Assembly: GCF_010894455.1 (NCBI RefSeq)
Contig: NZ_JAAIXY010000005.1
Location: 248,001-312,000, forward strand
Origin: Myxococcus eversor
Lineage (GTDB): Bacteria > Myxococcota > Myxococcia > Myxococcales > Myxococcaceae
Direction: 5' to 3'
DNA: 64,000 bases
Numbering within the stretch: position 1 is the first letter of the stretch; every line of letters starts with the position of its first letter. The translations under genes were made by a program, and so were the position numbers. Positions 60,695 to 64,000 of the stretch are shown here, piece after piece. Under the pieces are notes generated by a model. That model was not told the DNA's origin. It searched no databases and worked only from the letters and a program-made list of their open reading frames with translations.

Positions 60695-61096
60695 ATGGGC
60701 CTCTTCAAGAACATCGTTGGCAAGGCGCTGGACATCCTCAAGCCGGCTCTCACGGCCATCAACCCCGCGCTGGGCATCGCCGCGGGCTTCATCAGCGGGT
60801 TGGTGAAGGGTGAGAACCCGCTCAAGGCCGGCCTGAGCGCCGCCATGGACCTGTTCCCTGGCGCCAGTGTCGCGAAGAACCTGCTGAACAACTTCCCCGG
60901 CAAGTCCCTCCTGGAGGGCATGGGCGGCAACAGCCTGGTGAGCGGTCTGCTCGACCAGGCCTCCAAGCCGGGCCAGATCACCGACATCGCCCAGGACCTG
61001 CTGAAGGCGAACAAGGAGAAGGGCCTGTCGGAGCAGAGCCTGAAGAACGCGCAGGAGCTGTTCGCCAAGCGCATGGCCGAGACCGCGGTCGCCTGA
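60695..61096 (+). CDS. Small Gly/Ala-rich amphipathic helical protein
   Basis: A 133-residue protein; GGAG precedes the ATG at 60695. It is rich in Gly, Ala, Leu and Lys, with repeated G-x-x-x-G-like helical stretches (LGIAAGFISGLVKG, NPLKAGLSAAMDLFPGA, GGNSLVSGLLDQA) and a charged C-terminal helix (LLKANKEKGLSEQSLKNAQELFAKRMAETAVA). There is no signal peptide and no Cys. The composition resembles pore-forming or membrane-active peptides and some structural proteins of contractile particles. It lies close to the LanB operon but has its own upstream region with a palindrome. Its function is unknown. Confidence 0.72.
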   Translation: MGLFKNIVGKALDILKPALTAINPALGIAAGFISGLVKGENPLKAGLSAAMDLFPGASVAKNLLNNFPGKSLLEGMGGNSLVSGLLDQASKPGQITDIAQDLLKANKEKGLSEQSLKNAQELFAKRMAETAVA

Positions 61097-61204
61097 GACA
61101 CGCCGTCGACTTCGCACTTCCCCGGGCGCCGCACCCTGAAGCAGGGGCGGCGCCCTTCGTGTATTCAGGGGACAGCCCTCGTTTCACCTTGGTGAGTCTC
61201 GCGG

Positions 61205-62284
61205 ATGAGTTCCAGCTCGGATGTCGTCGTCCTTGGCGCAGGCGTGGTGGGGTTGTCCGTGGCGAGGCGGCTGGCGGCCACCGGGGCGCGCGTGACGGTG
61301 CTGGATGCGGTGGACCCGGGCGGCCGAGGCTCTCGCGCGGCGGCGGGTGTGGCGATTCCCTCCGTGCGTCTCTACGACGACCCGGCCATGCTCGCCTTCT
61401 CGCGAGCGGGAAGGGCGACGCTGGCGGAGGACCTGGCCTCGCTGCCAGAGGGCCCCCTGCTGCGCCGAGGGCAAGGCATCCTCCGCATCGCTGCGGACGC
61501 GAAGGGACGTGACGCGCTCGCCGAGCGCGCGGCGCGGCACCCGGACGAACTGGGCACGTGGGTGGACGCGGCCCGACTCGTGGAGCTGGAGCCGGCGCTG
61601 GAGGGAACGCCGCTGCTGGGCGCGTTCGAGACGGCGCACGGCCACATGGTGGACACGGAGGGCTACGTCAACGCGCTGCTGGGCGCGGCGATGCGCGCGG
61701 GTGTGCGGGTGCGGCTCGGTGAGTCCGCGCGCTCCGTGGAGGAGACGGCCGAGGGCGTGGCGCTGCGGACCGATCGCGAGACGTTGCGCGCGGACCAGCT
61801 CATCGTCAGCGCGGGGCCGTGGTCCTCGACCTTCCCAGGGCTGCCACCGCTGCCGCTCAAGCCGGTGCGCGGACAGATGCTGGTGGTGCACCAGCCGGGC
61901 ATGTCCCTCACGCGCGTCGTCTCCGGGCCCACGTACCTGGCGCCCTGGCGCGCGGGAGAAATCGTCGTCGGCGCCACGGAGGAGGAGGTCGGCTTCGTGG
62001 AGAACGTGACGCCCGCGGGCCTGCTGCACCTGAGTGCCACCGTGGCGAAGCTGGCGCCTCGGCTGCGGGAAGCTCGCTTCGTGCGCGCCTGGGCGGGCCT
62101 TCGCGCGGTGACTCCGGATGGTCGTCCGTACATCGGCCGCTACCCGGGCACGCGGCGCACCTTCGTGGCGACGGGCCTGGGAGGGCAGGGCATCCTCACC
62201 GGTGCCCATGCGGCCACGGTGCTCGTGGAGCTCGTCGCGGAGGGCCGCGCGGAGCTCGCCGCGCCCTTCGAGCCTGGGCGCTGA
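61205..62284 (+). CDS. FAD-dependent amine/D-amino-acid oxidase family protein (DAO)
   Basis: A 359-residue flavoprotein. The Rossmann motif VVVLGAGVVGLSVARRLAAT near the N-terminus and the Glu/Asp-ending second strand (VTVLDA) bind FAD. GHMVDTEGYVNALLGAAMRAGV, LIVSAGPWSS and WAGLRAVTPDGRPYIG are typical of the glycine oxidase (ThiO)/DadA group, and GLGGQGILTGAHAA is the C-terminal FAD loop. It would oxidise an amine or amino acid to the imine with H2O2 production or quinone reduction. No thiamine genes are nearby, so a ThiO label is not justified. It is separate from the LanB operon. Confidence 0.88.
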   Translation: MSSSSDVVVLGAGVVGLSVARRLAATGARVTVLDAVDPGGRGSRAAAGVAIPSVRLYDDPAMLAFSRAGRATLAEDLASLPEGPLLRRGQGILRIAADAKGRDALAERAARHPDELGTWVDAARLVELEPALEGTPLLGAFETAHGHMVDTEGYVNALLGAAMRAGVRVRLGESARSVEETAEGVALRTDRETLRADQLIVSAGPWSSTFPGLPPLPLKPVRGQMLVVHQPGMSLTRVVSGPTYLAPWRAGEIVVGATEEEVGFVENVTPAGLLHLSATVAKLAPRLREARFVRAWAGLRAVTPDGRPYIGRYPGTRRTFVATGLGGQGILTGAHAATVLVELVAEGRAELAAPFEPGR

Positions 62285-62336
62285 CATCACCGTTTCACCG
62301 CTGTCCCTGGGCCGGAGCAGTCGAGGGGAATCCGAC

Positions 62337-62888
62337 ATGAGTGACGTGACTGACAACACCGTGAAGCCATCTTCGGTGAAGCACCTCCGCATCCCGTTGC
62401 TGCTGGTGACGGCGGCGCTGTCCATGGGCAGTGGCATGGGCAACCCGGGCTGTGGAAGTTCCTCCGACAACAAGTGTCGCGGCGACTGCGCCATCGACGG
62501 CACCTACGTCATCCGCTTCGAGGACACGACCTCGCTCAGCGCCGACTGCGCCCAGGCGGGCCTGATGTTGCCGGAGGGTGGACAGCTCCTCATCACCCGC
62601 GAGGGTGACACCACGGTCGTCCGCGCCTCCCTGGGGGACGTCCAGCTCACCGGCGACTACTACGGCGGCTCCTACACGGGCATGTCGCTGAGCGGTCGCA
62701 CGACGGTCCAGTTCAACGAGCAGCCCGATTCGGAGCTGAGCTTCTTCCTCAATGGCTACTTCGAGGAAGCCCCCGCGCGCGGCGACACGCGGGCCGTCTT
62801 CTCCGCGACGTACTCCGCCAGCCGGGTGAATGTCCCGGCGGGCGAGCCCGCGTGCGAGGTCTACCGTCGCTTCACCGCGACGCGCTAA
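62337..62888 (+). CDS. Exported hypothetical protein, possible lipoprotein
   Basis: A 183-residue protein with an N-terminal hydrophobic segment (LRIPLLLVTAALSMGSGMGN, then PGC) that could be a lipoprotein signal with an unusual lipobox (GNPGC). The mature region has a Cys cluster (CRGDCAIDGTYVIRFED, DCAQAG) and continues with beta-rich strands (TVVRASLGDVQLTGDYYGG, MSLSGRTTVQFN) that fit a small barrel or lipocalin-like fold. The ATG at 62337 has a GAGGGGAA upstream. No close relationship to a named family is recognisable. Confidence 0.72.
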   Translation: MSDVTDNTVKPSSVKHLRIPLLLVTAALSMGSGMGNPGCGSSSDNKCRGDCAIDGTYVIRFEDTTSLSADCAQAGLMLPEGGQLLITREGDTTVVRASLGDVQLTGDYYGGSYTGMSLSGRTTVQFNEQPDSELSFFLNGYFEEAPARGDTRAVFSATYSASRVNVPAGEPACEVYRRFTATR

Positions 62889-64000
62889 TACAGGCTGACC
62901 GAGTCGAAGGGCCGGTTCAGCTTGGTCCGGGGGCGGGGCAGCAGGGCTTGCACCGCCGCCGCGTCGCCTCGGCCCAGCGCGTCCACCAGGGCCTGCGTCT
63001 CCTTGGGCCAGGTGGAGCTGGCGCGAGCGCAGCGCAGGGCCTCGGACCAGTCGGAGCGCCCGGCGGCCAGTGACAGCCCCGCCAGACTCTCCGCGGCCTT
63101 GAGCGGCTCGCCGATTTCACGGGCGTGCTGCTCCGCGCGCGCGAACCAGTCCACCGCCGAGTCCATCTTCCCGTCGTCCAGGAACATCCGCCCCAGCTCC
63201 GCGGCGATGACCTGCCGGTGGAAGGAGTCTTTCAGGGCCTCCGCGCTGGCATAGGCCTGCGTGAAGTGCTCCACGGCTTCGGCGCGTGCGCCCGAAGCGA
63301 ACTCCAGGCCCGCCAGCCGGTAGCAGTGGTGCTTGGAGAAGTTGACGCCCCACTTCGCGCTGATGCTCTCGAAGCGCCGCCACGTGGCAATCGCGCCCGA
63401 GAACTGCCGCGCCGACTCCTGGAGGTAGCTGGCGTTGGAGATGAGGTTGATTTTCAGGTGCGTGGCGCTCGCGTCGTGCAGGTCTCCCACGCAGCGCATG
63501 GCGAGCTTCTCCTCCACCAACGCCTTGTCGAGCTTGCGCTCCTGGAACCACGTCAACGCGCACACGTTGCGCAGCCAGCCCTCCTGGAGCGCGCGGTCCG
63601 GCGCGGTGCTCTTCGCCAGCGCGGCCACGCCCGCCTCCACCTCCACGCGAGCGTTGGGGAGCTGCCCGAAGCGCTTGGTCAGCGTCAGCGCGCGGAACAT
63701 GTGCAGCCGAGCCACCAGCTCCGGAGGGATGCGGCACTCCAGGCCCCGTCCGAAGGACTCCATCGCCGCGTCATGAGCGCCGGTGAAGACATGCACCACG
63801 CCCATGCTGCGGTGGAGCAGCGCCTTCAGCTCATCCACGTCGCCCAGGCTGCTCTTGTCGATTTCAATGGCGGGCGTGGAGAAGCCCGTGTCCAGCACGT
63901 CCCACGCCTGGGCCACGCGCGAGGCGAGCTGCGAGTCCGGGTCGCCGTCCAGCAGCGCCAGGCCCTGCTCGGCGGCCAGCATGGCGCCTTCGTAGTTCGT
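62885..64000 (-). CDS. TPR-like helical-repeat protein, 5' end beyond the window
   Basis: The reading frame enters from the right edge and stops at 62885, giving at least 371 residues of the C-terminal part. It is made of helical pairs with tetratricopeptide-like spacing (GVVHVFTGAHDAAMESFGRGLE, YLQESARQFSGAIATWRRFES, YRLAGLEFASGARAEAVEHFTQAY, FHRQVIAAELGRMFLDDGKMDSAVDWFARAEQH). Proteins of this kind are often the C-terminal half of a kinase or regulator in myxobacteria, but the N-terminal domain is not visible here. An internal ATG at 63982 is not a likely start, since the frame is open beyond it. It overlaps the previous gene tail to tail by 4 bp. Confidence 0.8.
   Translation of the reverse strand, partial: TNYEGAMLAAEQGLALLDGDPDSQLASRVAQAWDVLDTGFSTPAIEIDKSSLGDVDELKALLHRSMGVVHVFTGAHDAAMESFGRGLECRIPPELVARLHMFRALTLTKRFGQLPNARVEVEAGVAALAKSTAPDRALQEGWLRNVCALTWFQERKLDKALVEEKLAMRCVGDLHDASATHLKINLISNASYLQESARQFSGAIATWRRFESISAKWGVNFSKHHCYRLAGLEFASGARAEAVEHFTQAYASAEALKDSFHRQVIAAELGRMFLDDGKMDSAVDWFARAEQHAREIGEPLKAAESLAGLSLAAGRSDWSEALRCARASSTWPKETQALVDALGRGDAAAVQALLPRPRTKLNRPFDSVSLY

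Noticed and set aside
60695-61096. Classical class I lanthipeptide precursor
   Set aside because: No Cys residues and no leader with FNLD-type or GG motif, so lanthionine formation is not possible on this protein.
1-64000. CRISPR arrays, tRNA or rRNA genes, insertion sequences, prophage and integration sites
   Set aside because: Looked for and not seen: no regularly spaced repeats, no cloverleaf-like or rRNA-like segments noticed, no transposase or integrase motifs. A covariance-model scan would be needed to exclude small RNAs.

Overview
The window is high-GC DNA packed with long open reading frames, and its gene content points to a myxobacterium (Myxococcota, probably Myxococcaceae or a close relative). 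Indicators are a DUF2378 protein (a family essentially restricted to myxobacteria), many secreted lipoproteins carrying FG-GAP, RCC1 or tandem C-terminal repeats, a Ser/Thr kinase of the HRDVSPHN type, a sigma54 activator paired with a histidine kinase, a PilZ protein and a GaOx-like copper oxidase. No rRNA, tRNA, CRISPR array, insertion sequence or prophage was recognised. Family assignments come from reading motifs, not from database searches.

Layout. 1-2.2 kb (minus): a partial secreted protein, then a subtilisin-like protease that has lost its N-terminal third and abuts a frame-shifted RCC1-repeat remnant. 2.5-8.2 kb (plus): exported proteins, including two zinc-metalloprotease lipoproteins with different C-terminal repeat modules, a TonB-C-like lipoprotein, a beta-barrel protein and a DUF1579-like protein; the last overlaps a LytS/LytTR two-component pair (8.2-10 kb). 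10.2-15.9 kb (minus): a Pal-like lipoprotein, an NtrC-type regulator with its histidine kinase, a DUF3014 protein and a DUF2378 protein. 16-22.7 kb: a LysR/NmrA divergent pair, a haem-oxygenase-like diiron enzyme divergent from a siderophore-interacting flavoprotein, and a 912-residue acyl-CoA synthetase-GNAT fusion. 22.7-28.6 kb: a GaOx/glyoxal-oxidase-like copper enzyme, a Ski2-type helicase and a small exported protein. 28.9-34.3 kb: a LysR/SDR divergent pair, PEP carboxylase and a hypothetical protein. 34.4-41.2 kb: two lipoproteins, a PilZ protein, a GNAT enzyme, an alpha-ketoacid dehydrogenase E1 beta/alpha operon with a strong terminator, and a site-2-type protease.

The most unusual stretch is 41.5-61.1 kb (plus). 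A membrane-bound RsbU-type phosphatase, a TPR protein and a PhnD-like binding protein form one unit. After a Fur-box-like sequence comes a tightly spaced series: a TonB-dependent receptor with a Lys/Pro-rich N-terminal extension and a CxxCH motif, an RsbW-like ATPase, a kinase with two STAS-like/zinc-ribbon units in front of its catalytic domain, two short LanB-type proteins (glutamylation-domain part only), and between them a radical-SAM-like protein that lacks the iron-sulphur cysteines. Two small proteins follow. This reads as an iron-responsive signalling and peptide-modification locus; I do not recognise it as a described system. The window closes with a DAO-family flavoprotein, a small exported protein and a partial TPR-like protein.
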